In this document: positions 45,146 through 53,601 of the stretch, one piece after another
Position numbering within the stretch: the first letter of the stretch is position 1
Layout of the letters: the number at the start of each line of letters is the position of its first letter
NCBI RefSeq assembly: GCF_041765605.1
Contig: NZ_CP168900.1
Coordinates: 2,186,001 to 2,250,000 of the forward strand
Source: Listeria monocytogenes
Lineage (GTDB): Bacteria; Bacillota; Bacilli; Lactobacillales; Listeriaceae
Direction of reading: 5' to 3'
Length of the DNA stretch: 64,000 nt
Position numbers and translations under genes: made by a program
Notes under the pieces: model-generated
Told to the model about the DNA's origin: nothing
Seen by the model: only the letters and a program-made list of their open reading frames with translations
The model's database searches: none

Positions 45146-46969
45146 TTATTCTTTTAAATGATAAGGATATGTGGAAACTACTACATCCCTTTTCATTAGA
45201 AGTCTTGTACGAATCAATAGACTTGTTTGATTATGAAGGACATTTTGCCAGCCTTTTCTAGGGATAAATTGCGGTATTAATACCGTTAGCGAATAATTGT
45301 CTTGATCTGCTTTTTGTTTAGCTGTATCAATAAATTTCATTAATGGATCTGAAATAGATCGATACGGAGAAAACAGATTAGCCATACGCACTTCAGGATG
45401 CACTCTATTCCATCTCTCAACAAATTCTTTTTCCTGCTTTTTATCAATAGAAATGTGAACAGCAATGACCGTATCACCAATAGATTTAGCATATTGTAAT
45501 GCACCTTCAACGACTTTGGTGGTATCAGATACACAAATAATGACGGCATTCCCTTTAAAGTCAGGCAAGTCCATTGTTTCGTCAATTCTAAGTTGTGGTC
45601 CGACTTTCCGGTAATGATGTCTCGTGCGGTGGAAAACATAAATCATAATTGGCATAAAGACAAATACTGGCCACACAGATTCAATTCGAGTTAAAAATAA
45701 TACTAACAAAACTGTAAAGGAAATCGATGCTCCAAGTAAATTAGCTGATAATGATTTTTTCCAACCTTTTGGACGCTGTTTCCACCATTTTACAATCATA
45801 CCTGTTTGCGACAACGTGAACGGTATAAATACGCCGACAGAATACAGTGGAATGAGTAGTTCCGTTTTTCCTTTAAACAAAATAATTAGTAGGATAGAAC
45901 CCACTGCTAAAGTAATAATTCCATTGGAGTAGCCTAGTCTATCTCCTCTTGCTAAATACATTCTTGGCATGAATTTATCTTTTGCCAAGTTAAATGCTAA
46001 CATCGGAAATGCTGAAAATCCGGTATTAGCTGCTAAAACCAAAATAAGTGCTGTAGTTGCTTGAATAAAATAAAACATGAAGTTTCTACCAAATACATTT
46101 TCCGCAATTTGAGAAAGTACTGTTACCTTTAGTTCAGGAACAGTTCCATAAACAAAGGCAAGTACCGTTATTCCTACGAAGAAGAAACCAAGTAATCCCG
46201 CCATTAGCGTTAATGTTTTGGCTGCATTTTTTGGACGAGGTTCTTTAAATAAAGGAACGGCATTTGATATCGCCTCAATACCAGTTAAAGAAGCCGACCC
46301 AGATGCAAATGCTCTTAGTAAAAGAAAAATGGTTACACCTTGTACGTGAGTTCCTACTGCAGCTGTTTCATGACTTGCATCCATACCAGTTAGTACTTTA
46401 AATAATCCTGTAAAAATAAGCGCTATAATAGAAAAAACAAATAGATATACTGGTATTGCAAGTAAACTAGCTGATTCAGTAATTCCCCTCAGATTGATAA
46501 TCGTTACTCCGACTACAAGCAATACAGCTATAGGTACTGCAAACGGATATAATGATGGAACCGCAGAAACAATTGCATCTGTCCCAGAAGATACACTTAC
46601 AGCAACTGTAAGCATATAATCTACAAGTAATGAGCCACCTGCAATTAACCCGGCATTATTACCCAAATTCTCTCTTGAAACAATATAGGCTCCTCCACCA
46701 TGTGGATAAGAGTAAATTATTTGTTTATAAGATAGATTAAGAGCAAACAAAAGAACAAGTACACAAAGCGCAATTGGCAATGAATACCACATAGCTGCGG
46801 CACTAACAGTTACAAGTACCAATAATATCTGTTCTGTACCATACGCAATAGAAGAAAGTGCATCGGATGACAGAACTGCTAAAGCTTTTAATTTCCCCAG
46901 TTTTTGGTCTCCAGCTTCTGATGTTTTCAGAGGGCGGCCGATTAATAGTCTTTTTAGCGGCGAAGCCAT
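45146..46969 (-). CDS. kimA: potassium importer KimA (APC superfamily)
   Basis: High-affinity potassium uptake protein inhibited by c-di-AMP. The 607 residues comprise an N-terminal transporter part with about 12 helices (SSDALSSIAYGTEQILLVL, YPHGGGAYIVSRENLG, ASGSASLTGIEAISNAVPLFK) and a soluble C-terminal part of about 140 residues (GNAVIICVSDTTKVVEGALQYAKSIGD) with a USP-like fold that binds c-di-AMP. The ATG at 46969 follows AAGGTAGGG; the in-frame ATG at 47026 lies on the promoter -10 box, so it cannot be the start. No long leader is present, hence no c-di-AMP riboswitch. Confidence 0.93.
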   Translation of the reverse strand: MASPLKRLLIGRPLKTSEAGDQKLGKLKALAVLSSDALSSIAYGTEQILLVLVTVSAAAMWYSLPIALCVLVLLFALNLSYKQIIYSYPHGGGAYIVSRENLGNNAGLIAGGSLLVDYMLTVAVSVSSGTDAIVSAVPSLYPFAVPIAVLLVVGVTIINLRGITESASLLAIPVYLFVFSIIALIFTGLFKVLTGMDASHETAAVGTHVQGVTIFLLLRAFASGSASLTGIEAISNAVPLFKEPRPKNAAKTLTLMAGLLGFFFVGITVLAFVYGTVPELKVTVLSQIAENVFGRNFMFYFIQATTALILVLAANTGFSAFPMLAFNLAKDKFMPRMYLARGDRLGYSNGIITLAVGSILLIILFKGKTELLIPLYSVGVFIPFTLSQTGMIVKWWKQRPKGWKKSLSANLLGASISFTVLLVLFLTRIESVWPVFVFMPIMIYVFHRTRHHYRKVGPQLRIDETMDLPDFKGNAVIICVSDTTKVVEGALQYAKSIGDTVIAVHISIDKKQEKEFVERWNRVHPEVRMANLFSPYRSISDPLMKFIDTAKQKADQDNYSLTVLIPQFIPRKGWQNVLHNQTSLLIRTRLLMKRDVVVSTYPYHLKE

Positions 46970-47024
46970 TGTATTCCCTACCTTTTTTATTTGATTTTTA
47001 GCTAACTTCAAGTTGACCAGACAC

Positions 47025-47053
47025 ATTATAGCACAGCTGATTTTAGATTGTAA
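47025..47053 (-). promoter_or_regulatory. kimA promoter
   Basis: On the minus strand: TTACAA (47053-47048), 17 bases, TATAAT (47030-47025). The transcript would start about 50 bases before the ATG at 46969. Confidence 0.75.
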
Positions 47054-47241
47054 TACTAATTTGCATTATTTTAGTCGCCTAATTATTTTCCAAGTGAATA
47101 ATTGTTCATAATGCTCGTTTTCATACCATTTTAAATTAAAAATTTATTTCATACTTCTTTCAATATACATACCCATTAATAAGATAAATAACCCGTTTTT
47201 CAAACTTATATTTTCAGAAAAAAAAGAATTTAATTTAGGTA

Positions 47242-47271
47242 TTTACAAATGACATTCTTTTTTTATATAAT
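47242..47271 (+). promoter_or_regulatory. promoter of the tRNA cluster
   Basis: TTTACA (47242-47247), 18 bases, TATAAT (47266-47271), 31 bases before the first tRNA. A second start inside the 157-base gap after tRNA-Glu cannot be excluded. Confidence 0.65.
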
Positions 47272-47302
47272 AGTTTCTAGCGGTAAAAAACTTTTATTAC
47301 AT

Positions 47303-47374
47303 GGCCCGTTGGTCAAGCGGTTAAGACACCGCCCTTTCACGGCGGTAACACGGGTTCGAATCCCGTACGGGTCA
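47303..47374 (+). tRNA. tRNA-Glu (TTC)
   Basis: Full cloverleaf: acceptor GGCCCGT with ACGGGTC, anticodon arm CCGCC-CTTTCAC-GGCGG giving anticodon TTC, and T-arm GGGTTCGAATCCC. CCA is not encoded. Confidence 0.95.
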
Positions 47375-47531
47375 CTTTTTAATCAAAAATAACGGCTTCA
47401 AAAATATTTTTCACTTTTTTTGAAAAAAAGCTGGTAAAATTGATCAAAATGTTATATCATGTATTAGTATCTGTTTTGAAGAATTAATTATGCAAGAGAT
47501 TTCGATTTGCCAGCAGAGAGAGCGATTCTTC

Positions 47532-47605
47532 GCCGACTTAGCTCAATCTGGTAGAGCAACTGAATCGTAATCAGTAGGTTGCGGGTTCAATTCCTGCAGT
47601 CGGCA
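47532..47605 (+). tRNA. tRNA-Thr (CGT)
   Basis: Acceptor GCCGACT with AGTCGGC, anticodon arm ACTGA-ATCGTAA-TCAGT giving CGT, and T-arm with GGTTCAATTCC. It is 157 bases from tRNA-Glu; that spacer holds no gene that I can see. Confidence 0.93.
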
Positions 47606-47614
47606 TTTTATAGC

Positions 47615-47698
47615 GGAGGGGTAGCGAAGTGGCTAAACGCGGCGGACTGTAAATCCGCTCCTTCGGGTTCGGTGGTTCGAATCCACTCCCCTCCACCA
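47615..47698 (+). tRNA. tRNA-Tyr (GTA)
   Basis: Acceptor GGAGGGG with CCCCTCC, anticodon loop CTGTAAA giving GTA, a long variable arm (CTCCTTCGGGTTC region) as in bacterial tRNA-Tyr, and an encoded CCA end. Confidence 0.96.
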
Positions 47699-47709
47699 TT
47701 TTCTATTAT

Positions 47710-47781
47710 TGGGCTATAGCCAAGCGGTAAGGCAACGGATTTTGATTCCGTCATGCGCTGGTTCGAATCCAGCTAGCCCAG
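47710..47781 (+). tRNA. tRNA-Gln (TTG)
   Basis: Acceptor TGGGCTA with TAGCCCA, anticodon arm ACGGA-TTTTGAT-TCCGT giving TTG, T-arm CTGGTTCGAATCCAG. Confidence 0.95.
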
Positions 47782-47790
47782 TCATATTTA

Positions 47791-47863
47791 GAGCCGTTAG
47801 CTCAGTTGGTAGAGCATCTGACTTTTAATCAGAGGGTCGCTGGTTCGAACCCAGCACGGCTCA
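47791..47863 (+). tRNA. tRNA-Lys (TTT)
   Basis: Acceptor GAGCCGT with ACGGCTC, anticodon arm CTGA-CTTTTAA-TCAG giving TTT, T-arm CTGGTTCGAACCCAG. Last tRNA of the cluster. Confidence 0.96.
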
Positions 47864-47872
47864 TCCTTAATG

Positions 47873-47906
47873 AAACAAGCAAAGAAAATACTTTGCTTGT
47901 TTTTTT
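47873..47906 (+). terminator. terminator of the tRNA cluster
   Basis: AAACAAGCAAAG pairs with CTTTGCTTGTTT around AAAATA and is followed by a T-run. Confidence 0.92.
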
Positions 47907-47922
47907 ATGTCGTAATTTGTAT

Positions 47923-47963
47923 AAAAAAAGATAAACTACTTAGCACAAGTAGTTTATCTTTTT
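47923..47963 (-). terminator. terminator of the Crp/Fnr gene at 47973
   Basis: AAAAAGATAAACTACTT and AAGTAGTTTATCTTTTT pair around AGCAC, with A- and T-runs on both sides. Confidence 0.9.
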
Positions 47964-47972
47964 CACCTATGA

Positions 47973-48674
47973 TTATATCGTAGTTGCTTCTGGTTCTAGT
48001 CTTGCATATGAGTTTGTAATATTATTTAACAAAACAAAAGACTTAGAATTTTCTGCTAAAAATCCTGATTCTACCAAATTTCTACAAAGGTGTGTGACGG
48101 AACGAACGGATAAGTTAGAATAATTAGCAATAATTTTTTTGGTGAAACATTTTGGAATACGTAATGCACCTTCTTTTTCACTCCCAAAATATTTCCCTAT
48201 TTGTTTTAACGAATCTTTCAAACGACTTTCCCCGTTCCCCCGCATTAAATTACATTTTTCAATTAGAACATTTTCGTGATTTCGATTATTAAGATATAAA
48301 TAGAGCCACCCCTCTTGCATCCCAATAATCGAGCAAATTATATCTTCTTTATCAAATTCGTATGCCGTAATTGTTTCGATTACTCTAGCAGTGTAGACAT
48401 TTGCTTCTGCCATAAAATAATCGTTTAATCCGGCAATTTGGTTTGAGCCTAAAAAACTTATAACATTTTTGTTCTTCTCTAATGAAACAATCCCTTTTTC
48501 AATAAAATAAACCTTCGTATTTATCGTATCTTCTGTTAGTAAAATCATGTTGGTTGGTATTCTTGTTTTTTTATAAGGGATTCTGTTATCGATTAAAGTT
48601 TGCAAGAAGCTAGCATAACCAAATTCTTCTTCCAAAATTTTTTTACTATACAAATCTTCAAATACCGATTGCAT
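47973..48674 (-). CDS. Crp/Fnr-family transcriptional regulator (first of two)
   Basis: A 233-residue regulator with an N-terminal cyclic-nucleotide-like beta-barrel (about 35-120) and a C-terminal winged helix around CFTKKIIANYSNLSVRSVTHLCRNLVESGFL. It belongs to the PrfA-like group that Listeria has in many copies. No iron-sulfur cysteine cluster and no clear cAMP-binding motif are seen, so its signal is unknown. It is divergent from a second family member, with 479 bases between them. Confidence 0.85.
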   Translation of the reverse strand: MQSVFEDLYSKKILEEEFGYASFLQTLIDNRIPYKKTRIPTNMILLTEDTINTKVYFIEKGIVSLEKNKNVISFLGSNQIAGLNDYFMAEANVYTARVIETITAYEFDKEDIICSIIGMQEGWLYLYLNNRNHENVLIEKCNLMRGNGESRLKDSLKQIGKYFGSEKEGALRIPKCFTKKIIANYSNLSVRSVTHLCRNLVESGFLAENSKSFVLLNNITNSYARLEPEATTI

Positions 48675-49103
48675 TTATTGTCATCTCATTTCTATTTTGT
48701 GTTATTAGCAAATAGTTTTATAATGCGATGAGTGGCTTCTTACAAGTGATGATACTACCAAACACTTTTAAAAGGAACCCAACAAAAAAACAAAACTTCC
48801 TACTTTCCTCATCAATTTTTGACTTTTTCGTCACAATTGAATTTTACTCACATTATAAATTATTGTGTAAGTTTCTTTTGATACTTCTATTATAAGCCGA
48901 GTCACATTTCGCCTATTCTTCCACTAAAATCTCCCAGGCAACTTTTCTGTTAAAATAGTACCTTCCTAAATACCATTTTAAGAGCATAACTTCTATTTTT
49001 TCATGTTTAACGCGATATTTTGAACTATTTGTGAAAGTTTTTAATTCAAATTTTTGTTCTTCTTGACTTATGTTTATGCGAAAATGTTCTGCTGGGAGAA
49101 TAA

Positions 49104-49129
49104 GTTTTATGCGCTTATATTACGGGAAA
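49104..49129 (+). promoter_or_regulatory. sigma-B like promoter before the second Crp/Fnr gene
   Basis: GTTTTA, 14 bases, GGGAAA, ending about 25 bases before the start codon at 49154. The other part of the 48675-49153 gap is AT-rich; I see no gene and no PrfA-box palindrome in it. Confidence 0.4.
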
Positions 49130-49153
49130 CGAATGGCATAAGGGGGAATCGGT

Positions 49154-49870
49154 ATGTATTTAAAAGAAACATTGGATCAATTTGCTTCAATAGATAATAT
49201 TCTCAAACTGCTCAAGAAAAATCCGAGCTTTAATAAACACTGTATACAAGAGCGGCTCCCACAAAAAACAATTATCACAACCAATAAACAACGAAAATAT
49301 ATCTATATAATAGAAGAAGGTTTTATGAAACTAATATTTGATGAAAATAAACCGCGTGATTTTTCTTATATTTTATCTAAAGGCGCGCTTCCTTTTTTGC
49401 CGGTATACACAGAGGACATACCCCAGCATATAAAAATGGTCGCCCTCACAGATATCGTATGGTGGAAAATTGATATTGGCTTCTTTAAGAGCACGATGGA
49501 ATTTGAAGATCCGCAGAATTATCTCATGCTCCATCAATTAGCGGAAACTAGAAAAAGATTTTACATTATTGCTTATCAAGAAAAACTGACTTCACGCGAG
49601 AGCATTTATTATTCTTTAAACACACTAATTGAGCTTGGTTTACGTATCTCTGAAAAAGTAGTAGAACTTCCAGGATTTTTAACCTACCAAATCCTTGCAG
49701 ACCATGCGAATACTTCTAAAAGTTACACGTCCAAAGTGCTGGGATATTTACGTCAAGAAGGGATTTTAGAATCACAAAAAAAGCCCTGGCGCATTAACGA
49801 TGTCCAGAAGCTTCAACAATTAATTGAGACAGATGTTCCACTTGTAAAAATACAAAAAACTAAGAGCTAA
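49154..49870 (+). CDS. Crp/Fnr-family transcriptional regulator (second of two)
   Basis: A 238-residue regulator: a beta-barrel sensor domain (about 30-115) and a C-terminal winged helix near PGFLTYQILADHANTSKSYTSKVLGYLRQEGIL. It shares the fold but little close sequence with the gene at 47973. It converges on the fructose-type PTS operon and ends in a shared terminator. A ribosome site AAGGGGG precedes the ATG. A sigma-B like promoter lies just upstream. Confidence 0.85.
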   Translation: MYLKETLDQFASIDNILKLLKKNPSFNKHCIQERLPQKTIITTNKQRKYIYIIEEGFMKLIFDENKPRDFSYILSKGALPFLPVYTEDIPQHIKMVALTDIVWWKIDIGFFKSTMEFEDPQNYLMLHQLAETRKRFYIIAYQEKLTSRESIYYSLNTLIELGLRISEKVVELPGFLTYQILADHANTSKSYTSKVLGYLRQEGILESQKKPWRINDVQKLQQLIETDVPLVKIQKTKS

Positions 49871-49889
49871 CTTGCGCTCTTAGTTTTTT
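49858..49889. terminator. bidirectional terminator between the Crp/Fnr gene and the aldolase operon
   Basis: AACTAAGAGC and GCTCTTAGTT pair around TAACTTGC, with a T-run after it. The first arm includes the end of the Crp/Fnr coding sequence. Confidence 0.85.
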
Positions 49890-49893
49890 AAAA

Positions 49894-50793
49894 TTAAATT
49901 AGTTCACTTCGCCAAGCTGGCGTTTTTGCTTGTTGATATTTTTCCACTTGACCAATCGACCGGAAAAGTTCCATCTTGTATTTCACAACCTCTTTGGCAG
50001 CATCAATACAGTCTGGATAAATAGCGTTAGCATCCCAAAGTTCTGTTGTACTTAAGATTTCACGACATTTCTTATAAAAGGCATATTTGTAATCGCTGGA
50101 GATATTTACTTTTTGAATGCCAATTTCAACTGCTGCGGCAATTTCTGCATCTGGATTTGCGGACCCGCCGTGGAGCACAAGTGGAATATGCACTAAGTCT
50201 TTTATTTCTTTTAAAATATCCAGGCGTAACTTCGGTTCTTTGTCCTTGGGGTAAATACCGTGCGCTGTTCCAATTGCAACTGCTAGCGTATCTACTCCAG
50301 TGCGGCTAATGTATTCTTCTGCTTCTTCAGGTTTTGTATAAATAATCTCACTAACGCCGCCTTCAATGCTATTGCCCGTTTTTCCGATAGTCCCAAGCTC
50401 ACCTTCCACAGAAACACCCAGCTTATGACAAACCTCGACAACTTCTTTTGTCACTCGGATATTTTCTTCAAACGGAAGCAAAGAGCCATCAATCATAACA
50501 GAACTAAAACCACAACGCACTGCTCGCATTACATCGCCCATATTATCGCCGTGATCCAAATGCAGAACAAATGGGACGGGGCTATTTTTGATTCTCGCAA
50601 GGACATATTGGAAAAAATCATCTTTGGTAAAATCTAATTCTGTTGGATGCACTGCAATAATTGCTGGAGCATTGTTTTTTTCAGCTTCTTCTACGACAAC
50701 CCGTAAAAAATTACTGTCTGCTACGTTAAATGCTCCCACCGCGAATTTATTTTCTTTTGCTACTTCTAATAATTGTTTCATATTTACTAACAT
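49894..50793 (-). CDS. class II ketose-bisphosphate aldolase (first of a tandem pair)
   Basis: Zinc-dependent aldolase of the fructose/tagatose-bisphosphate group (GatY/KbaY/FbaA), 299 residues. The metal and catalytic block is VPFVLHLDHGDN (His-x-Asp-His), then GFSSVMIDGS, the zinc histidines in GTAHGIYP and LHGGSANP, and the phosphate loop KVNISSDYK. It is the last gene of the PTS operon and 16 bases after a paralogue. The sugar is not defined by the sequence. Confidence 0.9.
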   Translation of the reverse strand: MLVNMKQLLEVAKENKFAVGAFNVADSNFLRVVVEEAEKNNAPAIIAVHPTELDFTKDDFFQYVLARIKNSPVPFVLHLDHGDNMGDVMRAVRCGFSSVMIDGSLLPFEENIRVTKEVVEVCHKLGVSVEGELGTIGKTGNSIEGGVSEIIYTKPEEAEEYISRTGVDTLAVAIGTAHGIYPKDKEPKLRLDILKEIKDLVHIPLVLHGGSANPDAEIAAAVEIGIQKVNISSDYKYAFYKKCREILSTTELWDANAIYPDCIDAAKEVVKYKMELFRSIGQVEKYQQAKTPAWRSELI

Positions 50794-50809
50794 TTTTTCA
50801 TTTCTCCTT

Positions 50810-51664
50810 TTAAAGTGATTTTCCGGTCGAACCGGATAGTTGAATATAATTCTTCACTGTTTCTTTGCCAGCCTTTATTGTTTCATGGATTAAGTCCACA
50901 TAATTCTTAGTCGGATTTGCTTCTAAATTAGCTTTTAGTTGATTTGCTTGTGCTTTCATGAAGTCTGAACCAACATTAATTTTATTGATGCCAAGGCGAA
51001 CGGATTCTCGAATATTTTCTGCTCCACAGCCAGAACCTCCGTGTAAAACGAGTGGCATGTTCGTTGCGGCTTTGATTTCTCGGACAATATCAAACTGAAA
51101 AGCGGGTGTAAAACCTTCTGGATAGTCGCCGTGGGAAGAGCCATAAGAAATCGCTAACGCATCGATACCTGTTCGTTTAGCAAAATCAATTGCTACTTTG
51201 GGATTGGTGTACATTTCTTGATTGGTGTAATTATCCCCTGTAACTGCGCCAATGCTACCAACTTCTGCCTCGACACTCGCACAGTATACTTCCGCAAATT
51301 CGACCATTTTTTTCGTTATTGCAACATTTTCTTCGTATGGATGACTAGACGCGTCCATCATCACACTGGAAAAACCATCGGCTAAACATTGCTTCACTAT
51401 TGCCACATCATGCCCATGGTCTAAATTGATCGCCACTTCTACACTTGCTTCTTCTGCCATTTTTATAATAGGTTTTGTCAAAAAACGACTACCTAGATGA
51501 CTCGTCAAATGGTCCTGAAGTAGATCAATGATAATTGGCGCACGCAATTCTTGAGCGGCATCAATGGCTGCACGAGCTGTTTCTAAATTAAAACAATTAA
51601 TCGCCATTACTGCATAATACTTCTTATTTGCGCGTTCTAACATACCCTTCATGGAAACATACAT
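50810..51664 (-). CDS. class II ketose-bisphosphate aldolase (second of a tandem pair)
   Basis: Paralogue of the neighbouring aldolase, 284 residues. It has VAINLDHGHD, GFSSVMMDASSHPYEEN, the histidines in GSSHGDYPEG and LHGGSGCG, and the phosphate loop INVGSDF. The first histidine of the His-x-Asp-His block is Asn here, but the catalytic Asp and the zinc His remain, so it is probably active. Two different aldolases in one operon may handle stereoisomers such as fructose and tagatose phosphates. Confidence 0.9.
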   Translation of the reverse strand: MYVSMKGMLERANKKYYAVMAINCFNLETARAAIDAAQELRAPIIIDLLQDHLTSHLGSRFLTKPIIKMAEEASVEVAINLDHGHDVAIVKQCLADGFSSVMMDASSHPYEENVAITKKMVEFAEVYCASVEAEVGSIGAVTGDNYTNQEMYTNPKVAIDFAKRTGIDALAISYGSSHGDYPEGFTPAFQFDIVREIKAATNMPLVLHGGSGCGAENIRESVRLGINKINVGSDFMKAQANQLKANLEANPTKNYVDLIHETIKAGKETVKNYIQLSGSTGKSL

Positions 51665-51681
51665 TTCACTATCTCCTCACC

Positions 51682-52779
51682 TTATGAAATTTTAATTCCC
51701 GACAGATCAATTTCATCTTCCTCTTCTAATCCTTGGTCAGCAATGAGCTCTTCTTCTTTAGTAGGTTCTCGTTTTAAAATAAGTAGCATTGCTGCCGTGA
51801 CACAAGTACCAATTAATAATGCTAAACAGAATAAAAGTGGTTCGTTCATTGCTGGGACGATAAACATTCCGCCTGATGGAACTGGTGAGCCAATTCCCCA
51901 TGTCATACTAAGTCCGCCGCCAACTGCTGCACCAAGGGTACAAGAAATAATGACGCGAATGGGGTCAACTGCCGCAATAGGAATAACGCCTTCTGTAATC
52001 ATACAAATCCCCATCGGAAAAGCAATTTTGATATTGTCTTCTTCTGACTTCGTGTATTTTTTCTTTTTAATTAATTTAGAAACTACCCATGAAAGAGTCA
52101 CCCCAAATGGCGGAACCATCGAAGCAAGAATTTTTACTGCTTCTGGTTCTTTGACGCCTTCAAGAAGAAGTCCATCTGCGAACAAAGATGCTACTTTATT
52201 GACAGGTCCACCAAAGTCAAACGCCGCCATAGCTCCAAGTACTGCTCCGAAGACAAAACGCATACTACCTTGCATTCCTTGTAAGAAGCTTGTCATTGCC
52301 TCCGTAGCCCAAACGATTGGAACCCCTACAACAAAGTACATCAAGAGCCCGACGACTAAACTACTAATAAGCGGAACAATCATCATTGGCATTAAACCTT
52401 GCGCCCATTTTGGTACTTTTAAATATTTCACAAGAATAAGTACAAAATAACCAACTAAGTATCCACCGAGCATTCCGCCTAAGAACCCAGCACCAATCGA
52501 ATTGGCGATAAGCCCCATTAGTAATCCCGGCGCAATTCCTGGCCTGTCTGCTATCGAATAGGCAATCGCACCAGCAATAACCGGCGCAAGCAGTCCCATA
52601 CCAAGCACACCAAGAGAGACAAGAGCATCAGGAATGGAGTACGGTGCTTTGTAGTTTTCAATGACTTGTCCATTTGTTAAATTTCCAATGGCAATAAGTA
52701 ACCCCGAGGCAACAACTAACGGTAACATATACGAAATCGCTGTAAGTGCATGTTTTTTGATTTGCAGTTTTTTCATCAT
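51682..52779 (-). CDS. PTS fructose-type permease IIC
   Basis: Membrane component of a fructose-family PTS, 365 residues with about nine helices. Typical segments are the IADRPGIAPGLLMGLIANSIGAGFLGGMLGGYLVGYFV block, GGPVNKVASLFADGL and the ITEGVIPIAAVDP block. It is a separate chain, not fused to IIA or IIB. The acidic C-terminal tail (EELIADQGLEEEDEID) is unusual for the family. Confidence 0.93.
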   Translation of the reverse strand: MMKKLQIKKHALTAISYMLPLVVASGLLIAIGNLTNGQVIENYKAPYSIPDALVSLGVLGMGLLAPVIAGAIAYSIADRPGIAPGLLMGLIANSIGAGFLGGMLGGYLVGYFVLILVKYLKVPKWAQGLMPMMIVPLISSLVVGLLMYFVVGVPIVWATEAMTSFLQGMQGSMRFVFGAVLGAMAAFDFGGPVNKVASLFADGLLLEGVKEPEAVKILASMVPPFGVTLSWVVSKLIKKKKYTKSEEDNIKIAFPMGICMITEGVIPIAAVDPIRVIISCTLGAAVGGGLSMTWGIGSPVPSGGMFIVPAMNEPLLFCLALLIGTCVTAAMLLILKREPTKEEELIADQGLEEEDEIDLSGIKIS

Positions 52780-52792
52780 ACCGGTTCACTCC

Positions 52793-53104
52793 CTAGTTAT
52801 TTATTTCTTTGTCTATTTTATTAATAATTTGTTTTGGTGCTTTAATCGCTAGGTCTGTTGGAATTTCGACAACTCTTTTTCCTTTAAAACGATCCTTTCC
52901 GCTAATTTTAATATCGGCAGCAATAATAACTACATCGGCATTTTTCACTTGTTCTGCTGAAAGTTCGTCCTCGATACCGATTGTTCCTTGTGTTTCAATA
53001 TGAATGTTGTGACCAAGCGCTGTTCCTGCTTTTGTTAGTTTCTCTTTTGCAATATACGTATGCGCAATTCCCGATGTACAAGCTGCAATTCCGATAATAT
53101 TCAT
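52793..53104 (-). CDS. PTS fructose-type IIB component
   Basis: A 103-residue phosphocarrier with the phosphocysteine at residue 9 in IGIAACTSGIAHTYIA, the fructose-type IIB signature. It lies between IIA and IIC genes with 12- and 13-base spacings. Confidence 0.93.
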   Translation of the reverse strand: MNIIGIAACTSGIAHTYIAKEKLTKAGTALGHNIHIETQGTIGIEDELSAEQVKNADVVIIAADIKISGKDRFKGKRVVEIPTDLAIKAPKQIINKIDKEINN

Positions 53105-53116
53105 CCCAAACTCCTC

Positions 53117-53590
53117 CTAATCTTGATTTTTTGCTAACAACTTAATAAAATCTTCTTTTGTCTGTACGGTTTGAAATTGACTAATCACCTCATCATCTGC
53201 AAGTAAAATTGCTACTTTTTGAAGTAACTTAATATGGGTTGTTGTAGCATCTGAATTTTTCACTGCGAAAAGAATAATAATATTTACTGGTTTATCATCA
53301 AGCGACTCCCACTCTACCGGATTTTTAGTTCTTCCAACGGCAATGGATGTACTCGTAACACTTGCCGACTTCCCATGTGGAATGGCCACCCCTTCCCCTA
53401 GCCCTGTTTTGCCTTCTTCTTCGCGATATAATACATCTGCTATAAAAGCATCTTTGTCTGCTACCGCTCCCGTTTCAACAAGTAAATCTGTCAGTTCTTC
53501 AATTACGCCTAACTTAGTTGTGGCGTGTAAATCTAAATTCACTAGTGCTGGGCTTATTACTTTGCTAATATCTAATTCTTGGATATCCAT
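53117..53590 (-). CDS. PTS fructose-type IIA component
   Basis: A 157-residue phosphocarrier with the active histidine in GLGEGVAIPHGKSASV, the mannitol/fructose IIA motif. The ATG has AGGAGGCG in front. It is 11 bases after the regulator gene, so regulator and PTS are cotranscribed. Confidence 0.93.
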   Translation of the reverse strand: MDIQELDISKVISPALVNLDLHATTKLGVIEELTDLLVETGAVADKDAFIADVLYREEEGKTGLGEGVAIPHGKSASVTSTSIAVGRTKNPVEWESLDDKPVNIIILFAVKNSDATTTHIKLLQKVAILLADDEVISQFQTVQTKEDFIKLLAKNQD

Positions 53591-53601
53591 GGATTCGCCT
53601 C

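Noticed and set aside
46970-47302. c-di-AMP riboswitch upstream of kimA
   Set aside because: The promoter is about 50 bases from the start codon and no ydaO-like structure can be drawn upstream.
47281-47910. tRNA cluster as integration site of a phage or island
   Set aside because: No integrase gene and no duplicated tRNA 3' end is seen on either side.
48675-49153. PrfA box between the two Crp/Fnr genes
   Set aside because: No TTAACA-N2-TGTTAA palindrome or close variant was found by eye in this spacer.
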